Assembly: GCA_900550545.1 (NCBI GenBank)
Contig: URSS01000009.1
Location: forward strand, 10,414-74,413
Reading direction: 5' to 3'
DNA length: 64,000 bases
DNA from: an uncultured Lachnobacterium sp.
GTDB taxonomy: Bacteria > Bacillota > Clostridia > Lachnospirales > Lachnospiraceae
Shown: positions 33,178 through 42,621 of the stretch, one piece after another
Layout: each line of letters starts with the position of its first letter
How positions within the stretch are numbered: position 1 is the first letter of the stretch
Made by a program: the position numbers and the translations under genes
Notes under the pieces: generated by a model
What the model saw: the letters and a program-made list of their open reading frames with translations, nothing else
Database searches by the model: none
What the model was told of the DNA's origin: nothing

Positions 33178-34221
33178 ATGAAACAAACAACATTCGGAAA
33201 GACAGCAGAGGGGACAGAAGCGTCTTTGTATACCATCTGCAATTCGAAAGGAATGCGTGCGCTGGTCACAAATTATGGTGCAGCACTGGTATCTGTATTT
33301 GTGAAAAATAAAAATGGGGAAGATACAGATGTTGTTCTTGGATATGACGATGTGGCAGATTATCAGAAGAACACCTGCTATTTTGGTGCAATTGTAGGCC
33401 GCAGTTGTAATCGTATCGCAAATGCAAAATTTACGATTAATGGTGTGGAGTATCAGTTGGAAGCAAATGATAATGAGAACAGTCTTCACAGTGGTTCCAA
33501 TGGAACTTCGGAGCGTTTCTGGGAAGTAATCTCCTGCACAGATCAGGCAGTTACGTTACAGATTGAAGATGCGGATCTTCAACAGGGTTATCCGGGCAAT
33601 GCAGTTATTCAGGTTACTTATGAAGTGACCGAAGACAATGGCCTGGCAATCACTTATCATGCAAAAGCGGATAAAGATACCGTGTTTAATTTTACCAATC
33701 ATGCATATATTAATTTAAATGGGCATGCGTCCGGTTCGGTGCTGGATCAGACAGTACAGATTAAGGCATCTCATTTCACACCGGTAAAGGATGGAAAAGC
33801 AATTCCGACTGGAGAACTGGCGGATGTGGAAGGTACGCCGTTTGATTTCCGTGTGGCAAAGCCAATCGGGCAGGATATCCATGCAGATAATGAGCAGTTG
33901 AAATTTGGCGGCGGATACGATCACAATTTTGCATTGGATCGCACAGGGGACGAAGTAGAAAAAGTTGCTACTGCTTATGCACCGGAGTCCGGCATCCAGC
34001 TGGAGGTTTATACTGACTGTCCGGGTATCCAGCTTTACAGTGCGAACTTTATTCAGGGACAAAAAGGAAAAGGCGGCGTTGTATACAAGGATCGGGAAGC
34101 ATTTTGTTTAGAGACACAGTATTTTCCAAATTCTATCAATGAACCGAATTTCAAGTCTCCGATTACCAAGGCCGGAAAGGACTATGCATCCAAAACAATC
34201 TATAAGTTTTCACTTGCATAA
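33178..34221 (+). CDS. galM: Aldose 1-epimerase (mutarotase)
   Basis: A 347-residue enzyme interconverting alpha and beta anomers of galactose or glucose. The family blocks are visible: GAALVSVFV, NRIANAKF, NSLHSG with a substrate-binding His, FTNHAYINLNGH with the catalytic His, GGGYDHNFAL and, near the C-terminus, YFPNSINEPNF with FCLETQ carrying the catalytic Glu. AGGAGGG lies directly before the ATG. It stands alone, about 14 kb from mgl, and would feed imported galactose into the Leloir pathway. Confidence 0.93.
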   Translation: MKQTTFGKTAEGTEASLYTICNSKGMRALVTNYGAALVSVFVKNKNGEDTDVVLGYDDVADYQKNTCYFGAIVGRSCNRIANAKFTINGVEYQLEANDNENSLHSGSNGTSERFWEVISCTDQAVTLQIEDADLQQGYPGNAVIQVTYEVTEDNGLAITYHAKADKDTVFNFTNHAYINLNGHASGSVLDQTVQIKASHFTPVKDGKAIPTGELADVEGTPFDFRVAKPIGQDIHADNEQLKFGGGYDHNFALDRTGDEVEKVATAYAPESGIQLEVYTDCPGIQLYSANFIQGQKGKGGVVYKDREAFCLETQYFPNSINEPNFKSPITKAGKDYASKTIYKFSLA

Positions 34222-34243
34222 AAACACAAAAGAAAAAACAAGA

Positions 34244-34274
34244 GGCTAATCAGGTTACAGTGATTAGCCTTTTG
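34244..34274 (+). terminator. Terminator of galM
   Basis: GGCTAATCA and TGATTAGCC form a perfect 9-bp stem with an 8-nt loop, followed by TTTTGCTTG. Confidence 0.75.
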
Positions 34275-34311
34275 CTTGTCATAAATTACTACATCACATA
34301 AGGAGAAATCT

Positions 34312-35262
34312 ATGAAAATTGTATTTTTGGATGCAAAAACAATCGGAGATGACATTGATCTTTCAGGATACGAAGCTTTGGGAGAAGTGGTAAAGTACGG
34401 CTTTTCAACAGCGGAAGAAGCTGCGGAGAGGACAAAGGATGCGGATGTTCTCATTATTAATAAAGTGGAAATCAATGAAAAATCGATTGGAGCGGCAGAG
34501 CATCTTAAGCTAGTCTGTGTGACTGCAACAGGAACAAACAATCTGGACAAAGAATATCTTGCAAAACGTGGCATCGCATGGCGAAATGTGGCGGGATATT
34601 CCACAGAATCGGTTGCACAGCATACATTTGCATTATTATTCTATTTATTGGAGAAACTACGTTATTATGATGACTATGTTAAGACCGAGAAATATGTGGG
34701 AGATGTGACATTCACGCATTTTGCCAAAAGATTTCATCAGTTAAGTGGAATGACATATGGCATTATCGGATTTGGCAATATTGGAAGAAGAGTAGCAGAC
34801 ATAGCAAAATTGTTTGGTTGTCATGTAATCTATTATTCGACATCCGGGAAAAATTCACAGGCGGGATACGAGAGAGTTGGGTTTGATGAATTGTTGACGC
34901 AGTCGGATATTGTATCTATTCATGCGCCGCTGGATGAGAATACCAGAGGGCTGATGAATAAAGAGGCTTTTGCAAAGATGAAATCATCAGCGATTCTTCT
35001 GAATCTTGGAAGAGGTCCAATCATAAATGAAGCGGATCTGGCAGATGCGCTGGAGCAAGGACAGATTGCAGCAGCAGGTCTTGATGTGCTTTCCGTGGAA
35101 CCGATGCAGGAGAACAATCCGCTGCGCCAGATTAAGGACAGTGAGAAGCTTCTTATTACGCCACACATTGCATGGGCGAGTGTGGAGGCACGTACGCGAC
35201 TGATGGAAATTATTCTGGGACAGATTAAGGATTTTTTCCAGAAAGAGCAGAAAATGAATTGA
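34312..35262 (+). CDS. D-2-hydroxyacid dehydrogenase
   Basis: A 316-residue NAD-dependent dehydrogenase. The Rossmann motif is GIIGFGNIGRRVAD near residue 148. The catalytic set is Arg near 233 (Asp in SIHAPLDENTRG precedes), Glu in VEPMQENNP near 261 and His in TPHIAWAS near 284. The family includes glycerate, hydroxypyruvate and D-lactate-type dehydrogenases; the substrate is not clear. AAGGAGAAATCT precedes the ATG. No partner gene overlaps it. Confidence 0.9.
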   Translation: MKIVFLDAKTIGDDIDLSGYEALGEVVKYGFSTAEEAAERTKDADVLIINKVEINEKSIGAAEHLKLVCVTATGTNNLDKEYLAKRGIAWRNVAGYSTESVAQHTFALLFYLLEKLRYYDDYVKTEKYVGDVTFTHFAKRFHQLSGMTYGIIGFGNIGRRVADIAKLFGCHVIYYSTSGKNSQAGYERVGFDELLTQSDIVSIHAPLDENTRGLMNKEAFAKMKSSAILLNLGRGPIINEADLADALEQGQIAAAGLDVLSVEPMQENNPLRQIKDSEKLLITPHIAWASVEARTRLMEIILGQIKDFFQKEQKMN

Positions 35263-35283
35263 GAAAAAAACTTAGCTTCTTGG

Positions 35284-35334
35284 TTGACATTGTGAAATCC
35301 CGTGATATAATACATGTAGTATTGAAAACTACAT
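35284..35334 (+). promoter_or_regulatory. Promoter with a palindromic operator for the radical SAM gene
   Basis: A perfect TTGACA and TATAAT are 16 nt apart. Two bases after the -10, ATGTAGT and ACTACAT form a perfect inverted repeat around ATTGAAA, covering the expected start site. A repressor or a 5'-end hairpin is likely. A ~150-nt leader precedes the gene. Confidence 0.7.
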
Positions 35335-35486
35335 CTCGGGTTAATGAAAAATATATATAGCATAGACAAAAAGGCTGAAATGTATATTAAGGGTATACAG
35401 GATTTTGGAATTGCATATTTTCTTTCGACAAAAAATCCAATATACTTCCAATTGAGTAGAAAGAGAGAAAAAGGAGGAGCATAAGG

Positions 35487-36884
35487 ATGGCAAGTTTAAA
35501 AGACGTGGCAGAAAGACAGGCATTTTCACTTGCGATTGATGCGGCATTGAAAAGTCTTAATAAAGATAGAGAGAAGGCTTTACTGAACATTGTGAATCTG
35601 GTTCAGAAATTCATGGGAGATAACTTCAGACAGGAGTCTTATGAAGGCGTGAAGAAGATGATTATGAATCCGGATCACAAGTGGATGCGTTATGTGAACC
35701 GTCTTCTTGACGAGACAGATCCGCATGTCGCAAAGATGACAGCATTAAACCTTGGCTATCAGGCTGCTTTTGCTGGAACAAAGAAAATTCGTAAGATGCG
35801 TGAGGTTGAGCAGTGTAATATTCCATGGCTGATTCTCATGGACCCTACCAGTGCATGTAATCTGCATTGTACCGGATGCTGGGCAGCAGAATACGGACAT
35901 AAATTAAACCTTTCATACGATGAATTGGATAGCATTATTACACAGGGTAAAGAACTTGGTGTATATTTTTATATGATGACCGGTGGAGAACCACTGGTGC
36001 GAAAAGCAGATATTATCAAATTATGTGAAAAGCATAACGATTGTGCGTTCCATTGCTATACAAACGGAACACTTGTAGATCAGGCTTTTTGTGATGAAAT
36101 GAAACGTGTTGGCAATTTATCCCTTTCCATTTCCCTGGAAGGATTTGAGGATGCCAATGATTTCCGTCGTGGTGAAGGTGTATACGATAAGGTCATTCAT
36201 GCGATGGATCTTCTTCATGAGAACGGATTGATCTTCGGAAACAGTGTATGTTATACAAGTAAGAATATGGATGCCGTTACAAGTGATGAGTTCTTTGATC
36301 TTCTGATCGAGCATGGCAGCCGTTTCGCATGGTATTTCCATCTCATGCCGGTTGGAATGAATGCATCACCGGAACTGATGCCTACCAAGGAACAGAGAGA
36401 ATATATTTATCACAGAATCCGTGAGGTTCGTGCGATGGAAGGTGGCAAAGAAATTTTCGTTATGGACTTCCAAAACGATGGTGAGTTCGTTGGCGGATGC
36501 ATTGCTGGTGGACGTAACTATTGTCATATTAACCCGAAGGGCGATGTGGAGCCTTGTGTATTTATTCATTACTCAGGTGCGAACATCCGTGAAAAATCTT
36601 TGTTGGAGTGCTTAAAGCAGCCACTGTTTATGGCATACAGAGACAATCAGCCATTTAATGACAATATGCTTCGCCCATGTCCAATGCTTGAAAATCCGGA
36701 GATTCTTCAGAGAATGGTACATGAGACCGGCGCACACTCTACGGATGTAGAAGAGGCGGAGCCGGTAGAACATCTCTGTGGAAAGTGTCTCGAGTATGCA
36801 AAAGAGTGGAAAGGCACTGCCGACAAACTTTGGGCAGAACATCCATATCAGCAGAAAGGATATACAAACTTTAAAAAGAAGTAA
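35487..36884 (+). CDS. Radical SAM protein with C-terminal Cys motifs
   Basis: A 465-residue protein. The SAM iron-sulfur motif CxxxCxxC is in DPTSACNLHCTGCWAAE near residue 127, and YFYMMTGGEPLVR is the SAM-binding GGE motif. A helical N-terminal domain (1-115) precedes it. The C-terminus has further Cys (GGCIAGGRNYCHINPKG; EPCVFIH; PCPMLEN; LCGKCLEY), as in SPASM-like auxiliary-cluster regions. The substrate is not known and no peptide precursor gene is adjacent. AAAAAGGAGGAGCATAAGG precedes the ATG. Confidence 0.85.
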   Translation: MASLKDVAERQAFSLAIDAALKSLNKDREKALLNIVNLVQKFMGDNFRQESYEGVKKMIMNPDHKWMRYVNRLLDETDPHVAKMTALNLGYQAAFAGTKKIRKMREVEQCNIPWLILMDPTSACNLHCTGCWAAEYGHKLNLSYDELDSIITQGKELGVYFYMMTGGEPLVRKADIIKLCEKHNDCAFHCYTNGTLVDQAFCDEMKRVGNLSLSISLEGFEDANDFRRGEGVYDKVIHAMDLLHENGLIFGNSVCYTSKNMDAVTSDEFFDLLIEHGSRFAWYFHLMPVGMNASPELMPTKEQREYIYHRIREVRAMEGGKEIFVMDFQNDGEFVGGCIAGGRNYCHINPKGDVEPCVFIHYSGANIREKSLLECLKQPLFMAYRDNQPFNDNMLRPCPMLENPEILQRMVHETGAHSTDVEEAEPVEHLCGKCLEYAKEWKGTADKLWAEHPYQQKGYTNFKKK

Positions 36885-36923
36885 GAAAGAAAAAGTTCAC
36901 ACAAAATTAAGATTTTCACACAG

Positions 36924-36955
36924 AATTCCCGGTTTACATGCCGGGAATTTTGTTG
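36924..36955 (+). terminator. Terminator after the radical SAM gene
   Basis: AATTCCCGG and CCGGGAATT form a perfect 9-bp stem with an 8-nt loop, then TTGTTG. It ends only 13 nt before the next gene's ATG, so readthrough could supply that gene. Confidence 0.75.
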
Positions 36956-36967
36956 TATGGTAATGGC

Positions 36968-38923
36968 ATGAAAGTAGAATTTAAAGTAAAATTGGAATAT
37001 GAAAAAAAGAATAATATTCGTGCAGCGATAGCCATTATACTGGCTATCGTTATGTATGTTACCATCGGATTTCACATCGGCGTTCTTGTCGCCTATGGAC
37101 TTCTCTACTATCTGATCAAAAGTCTCAAAATTGACCTTGACCAGTGCTGTCCATGGCTATGGACGGCAATTTTATTTGTGGGAGGAGCGATATTTACCAC
37201 TTTCTCGATACAATATATGCTTCTGGATTCTGAATTGTTTCAGAGGATGTCAGACTTGAAGTGGGTACTGAATGTGCTGTGCTGTCTGGTTGTGTACTTC
37301 GTTGTACAGCTTTTTACCAATAATGCAGGACTTTCCTGTATTATTTCGCATGTATCGCTGTTGTCCTTTGCATTTATCAATTACTTTGTATATCTGTTTC
37401 GTGGAAATGAATTTGCATTTTCTGATATCCGTTCTATTGGCACGGGACTGAGTGTCGCCGGAAATTACAAGCTGCAGCTCAATGACCGGGGCGCGTATGT
37501 GATTTTTGGAGCGGCATTGTTTATCGCATTTGTGCGCAAATGTCACGTGAAGTTTGAACATAGAATGCAGATGAGCATTATTGATGCAATGCTGGTAGCA
37601 TTGTGCGTAATTATTGTGGCAATGAATGCTTATGATGTAAATACGGAGACATGGGAACAGAAGGGAACTTATCGCAACGGATATATTCTCAATTATGTTT
37701 TGGGAATCCGTGACAGTTTTATTGCACAGCCGGATGGATACTCCGAGGAAGCAATTCAGAATCTGGAAAAAGAATATGAAAATAAGGATAAGGATTATTC
37801 GAAAACGGATGCAAAGGATCCAACGATTATTGTTATTATGAATGAGTCGTTTTCGGATCTGAGTGTGTTGGGAAATCTTCAGACGAATATTCCGCTTACT
37901 CCGTTTATCGATTCCCTGAAGGAAAATACGACGAAGGGATATGCATTATCTTCTGTTTTTGGTGCAAAGACTCCAAACTCAGAGTGGGAGTATCTGACGG
38001 GAAATTCGATGGCGTTTCTTCCAGCGGGGTCGGTTGTCTATCAGCAGTATATCAGTGATACACCAACATCCGTTGTATCGAATTTGAAAGGAGTGGGATA
38101 TACCTGTGTTGCCATGCACCCGTATTATGCAACAGGCTGGAGCCGTAATCAGGTTTATCCGAAGATCGGCTATGATGAGATGCATTTCATCGATGACTTT
38201 GACCAGACAAAGATTTTGCGGGAATATATCACAGATCAGGAACTTTATGATAAAATAATAGAGCGGTATGAAAGCCGCGGAGCAAATGAAAAATTATATT
38301 TGATGGGAATTACCATGCAGAATCATGGCGGCTATGGAGAGCCTTATGATAACTTTGATGAAGAGTGTTATAAAATAGGACGATCCTATACCGATGCCAA
38401 TCAGTATCTGTCGCTGGTTCATGAAAGTGATAAGGCAGTTCAGAATCTTATCGAATATTTTTCAAAAGTGGATGATCCGGTAGAAATCGTGTTCTTTGGG
38501 GATCATCAGCCGAGCCTGAACAGTAATTTTTATCCGCTTCTTAATGGAAAAGGAATGTCAGGTCTTACGGAAGATGAACTGGAAGCATTGTATACCGTGC
38601 CATTTTTTATCTGGACCAATTATGATACACCGGAAGAAACAGTGGATATTACGAGCCTGAATTATCTGTCAACTATGACACTGGAACGTGCTGGAATCGA
38701 GTTGCCGGCATATAACAAATTTCTGGCTGACATGATGGAGACAGTACCGGCAATTAATTCCAGAGGATATTATTCGAAAGAAAAGGGATGCTATCAGCAT
38801 ATTGATGATGCGACTGGCGAGGAAGCAGAGTGGATCAAACGTTATCATATGTTACAGTATAATTCTATGTTTGATAAAAGGGGAAGAAGCAATGTGTTTT
38901 TCCCATATAACATAGGAAATTGA
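36968..38923 (+). CDS. LTA-synthase-family sulfatase-like membrane enzyme
   Basis: A 651-residue protein with five or six N-terminal helices (~15-225) and an extracellular sulfatase-fold domain (~280-610). Motifs are IVIMNESFSDL (metal site), AKTPNSEWEYLTG with the catalytic Thr, MQNHGGYGEPY and FFGDHQPSL. The family moves glycerol-phosphate from phosphatidylglycerol onto teichoic acids or glycolipids. No strong ribosome-binding site lies before the ATG. An upstream in-frame ATG lies inside the terminator stem and is less likely. Several cell-envelope and metabolic genes follow with short gaps. Confidence 0.82.
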   Translation: MKVEFKVKLEYEKKNNIRAAIAIILAIVMYVTIGFHIGVLVAYGLLYYLIKSLKIDLDQCCPWLWTAILFVGGAIFTTFSIQYMLLDSELFQRMSDLKWVLNVLCCLVVYFVVQLFTNNAGLSCIISHVSLLSFAFINYFVYLFRGNEFAFSDIRSIGTGLSVAGNYKLQLNDRGAYVIFGAALFIAFVRKCHVKFEHRMQMSIIDAMLVALCVIIVAMNAYDVNTETWEQKGTYRNGYILNYVLGIRDSFIAQPDGYSEEAIQNLEKEYENKDKDYSKTDAKDPTIIVIMNESFSDLSVLGNLQTNIPLTPFIDSLKENTTKGYALSSVFGAKTPNSEWEYLTGNSMAFLPAGSVVYQQYISDTPTSVVSNLKGVGYTCVAMHPYYATGWSRNQVYPKIGYDEMHFIDDFDQTKILREYITDQELYDKIIERYESRGANEKLYLMGITMQNHGGYGEPYDNFDEECYKIGRSYTDANQYLSLVHESDKAVQNLIEYFSKVDDPVEIVFFGDHQPSLNSNFYPLLNGKGMSGLTEDELEALYTVPFFIWTNYDTPEETVDITSLNYLSTMTLERAGIELPAYNKFLADMMETVPAINSRGYYSKEKGCYQHIDDATGEEAEWIKRYHMLQYNSMFDKRGRSNVFFPYNIGN

Positions 38924-38948
38924 TGTTCATAGTTAAAGGGGAGAATAA

Positions 38949-41171
38949 TTGAGATTAAAAGATTTGCTGAAATTTGATGAAATTGTCATTCAGTGTCATG
39001 ACAATCCGGATGCGGATGCTATCGCAAGTGGATATGCAGTGCTGTTGTATTTACAGGAACATGGTAAAAAGCCTTCTTTGGTATATGGAGGAAGAAATTT
39101 CATTCGAAAAACCAATCTTGTTATGATGGTAGAAGATCTGGAAATACCGATTACACATGTAACAGCAATCGGAAATCCGGAGCTTTTGCTTATGGTGGAT
39201 TGTCAGTATGATGGTGGAAACGTAGAAAAATTTGAAGCACAGAACATAGCAGTGCTCGATCATCATAGAATCAGCACGAATCTGCCGGAACTTTCTGAGG
39301 TGAAAAGCAATCTTGGTGCATGTTCTACGCTAATCTGGCAGATGCTGAAAAACGAGAACTTTGATGTGACGGCGAATAAGAGACTTTGTACAGCATTAAG
39401 CTATGGACTTTATACAGATACCAGTGGATTTACCGAAATTGTGCATCCATTGGACAAAGACTTGCGTGATGAGGCAAATATAGATGAGATTCTTATGGCA
39501 AAATATCGCAATGCCAACATGTCTCTGGAAGACCTGGAAGTGGCAGGAGCGGCTTTGCTCAATAGTGATTACATGGATGAGTACCGGGCCTCAATCGTGA
39601 AAGCTGGCAAGTGTGATCCGAACATTTTAGGTGTTATCAGTGATATGGTACTTGAAGTGGATGCTGTGGATATCTGTATTGTGTTTAATTTTCAGGGTGA
39701 TGGCGTAAAGTTCTCGGTGCGAAGCTGCATCAAAGAAGTGAATGCCAGTGAACTTGCTGCAGAATTGAGTAAAGATATTGGAAGCGGAGGTGGACACCGG
39801 GGAAAAGCCGGCGGTTTTCTTCCCATGCCATTGCTTACCAAAGAGTACACCAGATTTTGTCAGGAACGCAATTTTGAGCCACGCATGGAATTTGATGACG
39901 AAGGCAAATGGGAACATCCTTCTTTGTCAGGTGTCAAAGCAGTATTAACTTATCGGTTTGAACAGTATATGAACAATACGGACATCATATATGCAAAGGA
40001 ATATCCGCTCGATGCAAAGAATGCAGATGTATATCACCGACGAAGTATTCCGTGGGGCTATGTACGTGTATCGGAATTATATAAAGAAGGAACGCCAATC
40101 ACAGTCCGAACGCTCTGGGGAGATCTGGATACCGTTGTGGAAAAGGGAGTTGTACTGACGCTAGGACCAAAAGGGAGCGTATATTTTCGTACAGAAAAGG
40201 CGTTTGAGGAACAGTATTATATATATCCGGACTGGAAATTCCAGTTGACGGATGTGGAGTATTCTCCGACGTTCCGAAACAAGGATGATGGGACAACGAT
40301 AGAACCGGTTGATCATATTCATGTGTGTATTCCAAAAGGAAAACGAGATATTTATGCCCAAAAGCTTGATCATAAAGTAAAGATTTTTCAGGAGAAAAAC
40401 GGAGAACGTGTCTATACACTGGCCAGAGAGGGAGATTATCTGGTCAATAGCACAGAGCAACAGAATCAGATATATGTAATGAGAAGAAAAATATTTGAAG
40501 AGACATATCGGAAGGCAGATGAGATTATGAAACAAAAAGCAGTAATTTTTGATTTGGATGGAACTTTATTGAACACGTTGGAGGATTTGAAAGATGCGAC
40601 GAATGCGGCACTGGAATCGAAAGGAATGCCGGTTTGCACATTGGAACAGGTACGACAGTATGTTGGAAATGGTGTAAGAAAACTTATGATCCGTGCAGTG
40701 CCGGATGGAGAAAATAATCCGTTGTTTGAGGAGACTTTTGCAGCGTTTAAGGAATATTATGGAGAGCATTGTCTGGATCATACAGCACCATATCCGGATA
40801 TTATGCAGACAATGAAAGCGTTGAAAGAGAATGATGTGAAGATTGCAATTGTATCGAACAAGCTGGATTCTGCCGTGAAAGAGTTAAATGAACGCTTTTT
40901 TGCAGAGTATACAACCTCTGCTATAGGTGAGATGGAAGGTGTTGCACGTAAACCGGCACCGGATATGGTAAACAAAGCACTGAAAGAGTTAGGTGTTACA
41001 AAAGAGGAAGCCGTATATGTTGGTGATTCCGATGTGGATATTGCCACAGCAAAGAATTCCGGACTTCCTTGTATTTCGGTTACCTGGGGATTCCGTGATG
41101 TTGCTTTTTTGAAGGAACATGGTGCGAAAACATTGATAGAAAGCCCGCTTGAACTATTGTATCTTGTGTAA
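38949..41171 (+). CDS. DHH-DHHA1 phosphoesterase fused to a HAD phosphatase
   Basis: A 740-residue fusion starting at a TTG after AAGGGGAG. Residues 1-~320 are a DHH phosphoesterase of the NrnA type: HDNPDADAIASG, VDCQYDGG, VLDHHRIS and the DHHA1 motif GSGGGHRGKAGGF. Residues ~320-525 are a beta-rich region of unknown function. Residues 527-740 are a complete phosphoglycolate-phosphatase-like HAD domain: IFDLDGTLLNT, IVSNK, RKPAPDM and VGDSDVDIATA. The DHH part may degrade nanoRNA, pAp or cyclic dinucleotide products. An ATG at the HAD boundary with GGAAGG 11 nt before it could allow a separate HAD protein. Confidence 0.88.
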   Translation: MRLKDLLKFDEIVIQCHDNPDADAIASGYAVLLYLQEHGKKPSLVYGGRNFIRKTNLVMMVEDLEIPITHVTAIGNPELLLMVDCQYDGGNVEKFEAQNIAVLDHHRISTNLPELSEVKSNLGACSTLIWQMLKNENFDVTANKRLCTALSYGLYTDTSGFTEIVHPLDKDLRDEANIDEILMAKYRNANMSLEDLEVAGAALLNSDYMDEYRASIVKAGKCDPNILGVISDMVLEVDAVDICIVFNFQGDGVKFSVRSCIKEVNASELAAELSKDIGSGGGHRGKAGGFLPMPLLTKEYTRFCQERNFEPRMEFDDEGKWEHPSLSGVKAVLTYRFEQYMNNTDIIYAKEYPLDAKNADVYHRRSIPWGYVRVSELYKEGTPITVRTLWGDLDTVVEKGVVLTLGPKGSVYFRTEKAFEEQYYIYPDWKFQLTDVEYSPTFRNKDDGTTIEPVDHIHVCIPKGKRDIYAQKLDHKVKIFQEKNGERVYTLAREGDYLVNSTEQQNQIYVMRRKIFEETYRKADEIMKQKAVIFDLDGTLLNTLEDLKDATNAALESKGMPVCTLEQVRQYVGNGVRKLMIRAVPDGENNPLFEETFAAFKEYYGEHCLDHTAPYPDIMQTMKALKENDVKIAIVSNKLDSAVKELNERFFAEYTTSAIGEMEGVARKPAPDMVNKALKELGVTKEEAVYVGDSDVDIATAKNSGLPCISVTWGFRDVAFLKEHGAKTLIESPLELLYLV

Positions 41172-41231
41172 GGTTCGTGGTAAAATGAATTATTAATGAT
41201 TAACGCCTCAAAGGAAGGAGAAACACATAAA

Positions 41232-42101
41232 ATGGAAGGAAGAATTTCAGGCCATACAGGGTTACTCGCACTCATCGGATCGCCGGTAGGACATTCCGGA
41301 TCACCTGCAATGTACAATTACAGTTTTGAGAAACTTGGTTTGGATTATGCATATGTAGCTTTTGATATCAAAGAGGAACAGGTAAAGGATGCCTTAGAGG
41401 CTATGAAGCTGTTTCACATGAGAGGATGCAATGTAACGATGCCGGATAAGACAGAGGCAGCAAAGTATGTTGACAAACTTTCTCCGGCAGCACAGATCAT
41501 TGGAGCGGTTAATACGATTGTAAATGATGATGGAAAGCTTACCGGATATATTACGGATGGAGAAGGCTTTGTTCACAATCTCAAGGATCATGGAATCGAC
41601 ATCAAAGGTAAGAAGATTACAGTAGCCGGAGGTGGCGGAGCTGCGACTGCCATTCAGGTACAGTGCGCATTAGACGGTGCTAGAGAGATTACAATTTTTA
41701 ACATTAAGGATGCATTCTTTGGGAGGACACTTGCAACTGCTGAGAAAATCCGCAAAGCAGTTCCGGGTATTGTTGTAAATGTATATGATATTGCTGATAC
41801 ACAGAAGATGACAGAAGAAATCCAGTCCAGTGATATTTTTGCAAATGCGACAATTGTTGGAATGAAACCGATGGATGATCAGAGTGTGGTAAAAGATCTG
41901 TCTGCATTCCGTTCGGGACTTGTGGTATGTGATGCGGTATATAATCCGGAAGAGACACGTCTTTTAAAGGAGGCAAAGGAAGCCGGATGCACTTGTATTG
42001 GAGGCAAAGGAATGCTGCTGTGGCAGGGAGTTGCTGCATTTAAGTTATATACTGGTATGGATATGCCGGTTGATGAAGTAAAGGAGAAGTTCTTTTCATG
42101 A
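41232..42101 (+). CDS. aroE: Shikimate dehydrogenase
   Basis: A 289-residue NADP-dependent enzyme reducing 3-dehydroshikimate to shikimate. The substrate-binding motif LIGSPVGHSGSPAMYN lies near residue 12, catalytic Lys in NVTMPDKTEAAKYV near 70 with Asp in ITDGEGFVHNL near 106, and the NADP-binding loop in TVAGGGGAATAIQ. GGAAGGAGAAACACATAAA precedes the ATG. Its stop overlaps the shikimate kinase start (ATGA), so two successive steps of aromatic amino-acid synthesis are translationally coupled. Confidence 0.95.
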   Translation: MEGRISGHTGLLALIGSPVGHSGSPAMYNYSFEKLGLDYAYVAFDIKEEQVKDALEAMKLFHMRGCNVTMPDKTEAAKYVDKLSPAAQIIGAVNTIVNDDGKLTGYITDGEGFVHNLKDHGIDIKGKKITVAGGGGAATAIQVQCALDGAREITIFNIKDAFFGRTLATAEKIRKAVPGIVVNVYDIADTQKMTEEIQSSDIFANATIVGMKPMDDQSVVKDLSAFRSGLVVCDAVYNPEETRLLKEAKEAGCTCIGGKGMLLWQGVAAFKLYTGMDMPVDEVKEKFFS

Positions 42102-42619
42102 GTAAAACAATTGACCGTAACATTTTCTTAATTGGCTTTATGGGGGCAGGAAAAAGCACCATTGCCCGCAGTCTGCAGAAAAGTCTGAAATTTCCGCTGG
42201 TTGAGATGGACGAGCGTATTGTCCGTGAACAGGGAATGTCCATTAATGAGATTTTTGAAAAATATGGGGAAGACCATTTTCGGGACATAGAATCAGAACT
42301 GATTCTTACGATTGGTAAGGAAGGTACATCGATTGTTTCATGTGGCGGAGGTGTGGTTGTTCGTCCGCAGAATGTCAAGAATATGAAGAAAAGCGGAAAG
42401 ATTGTTTTTTTGAAAGCAACTTCGGAAACTATTTATGAGCGTGTAAAAAACAGCACAGATCGTCCAATTTTAAATGGCCACATGAATGTGGAATATATCG
42501 CACAGCTCATGGAGAAACGTCGCACTTTGTATGAGGGCGCTGCGGATATTACCATTGAAACCGATGGAAAAACAAAAGAAGAAATCTGCCGTGAAATTAT
42601 TGGCAGATTGGAGGAATAA
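42098..42619 (+). CDS. aroK: Shikimate kinase
   Basis: A 173-residue kinase phosphorylating shikimate at the 3-hydroxyl. Walker A is GFMGAGKST near residue 14. Shikimate contacts are visible as MDERIVREQG, FRDIESE and SCGGGVVVR, and the lid Arg lies in NSTDRPIL. The start overlaps the aroE stop by 4 nt. The YesL gene follows after 2 nt. Confidence 0.95.
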   Translation: MSKTIDRNIFLIGFMGAGKSTIARSLQKSLKFPLVEMDERIVREQGMSINEIFEKYGEDHFRDIESELILTIGKEGTSIVSCGGGVVVRPQNVKNMKKSGKIVFLKATSETIYERVKNSTDRPILNGHMNVEYIAQLMEKRRTLYEGAADITIETDGKTKEEICREIIGRLEE

Positions 42620-42621
42620 AT

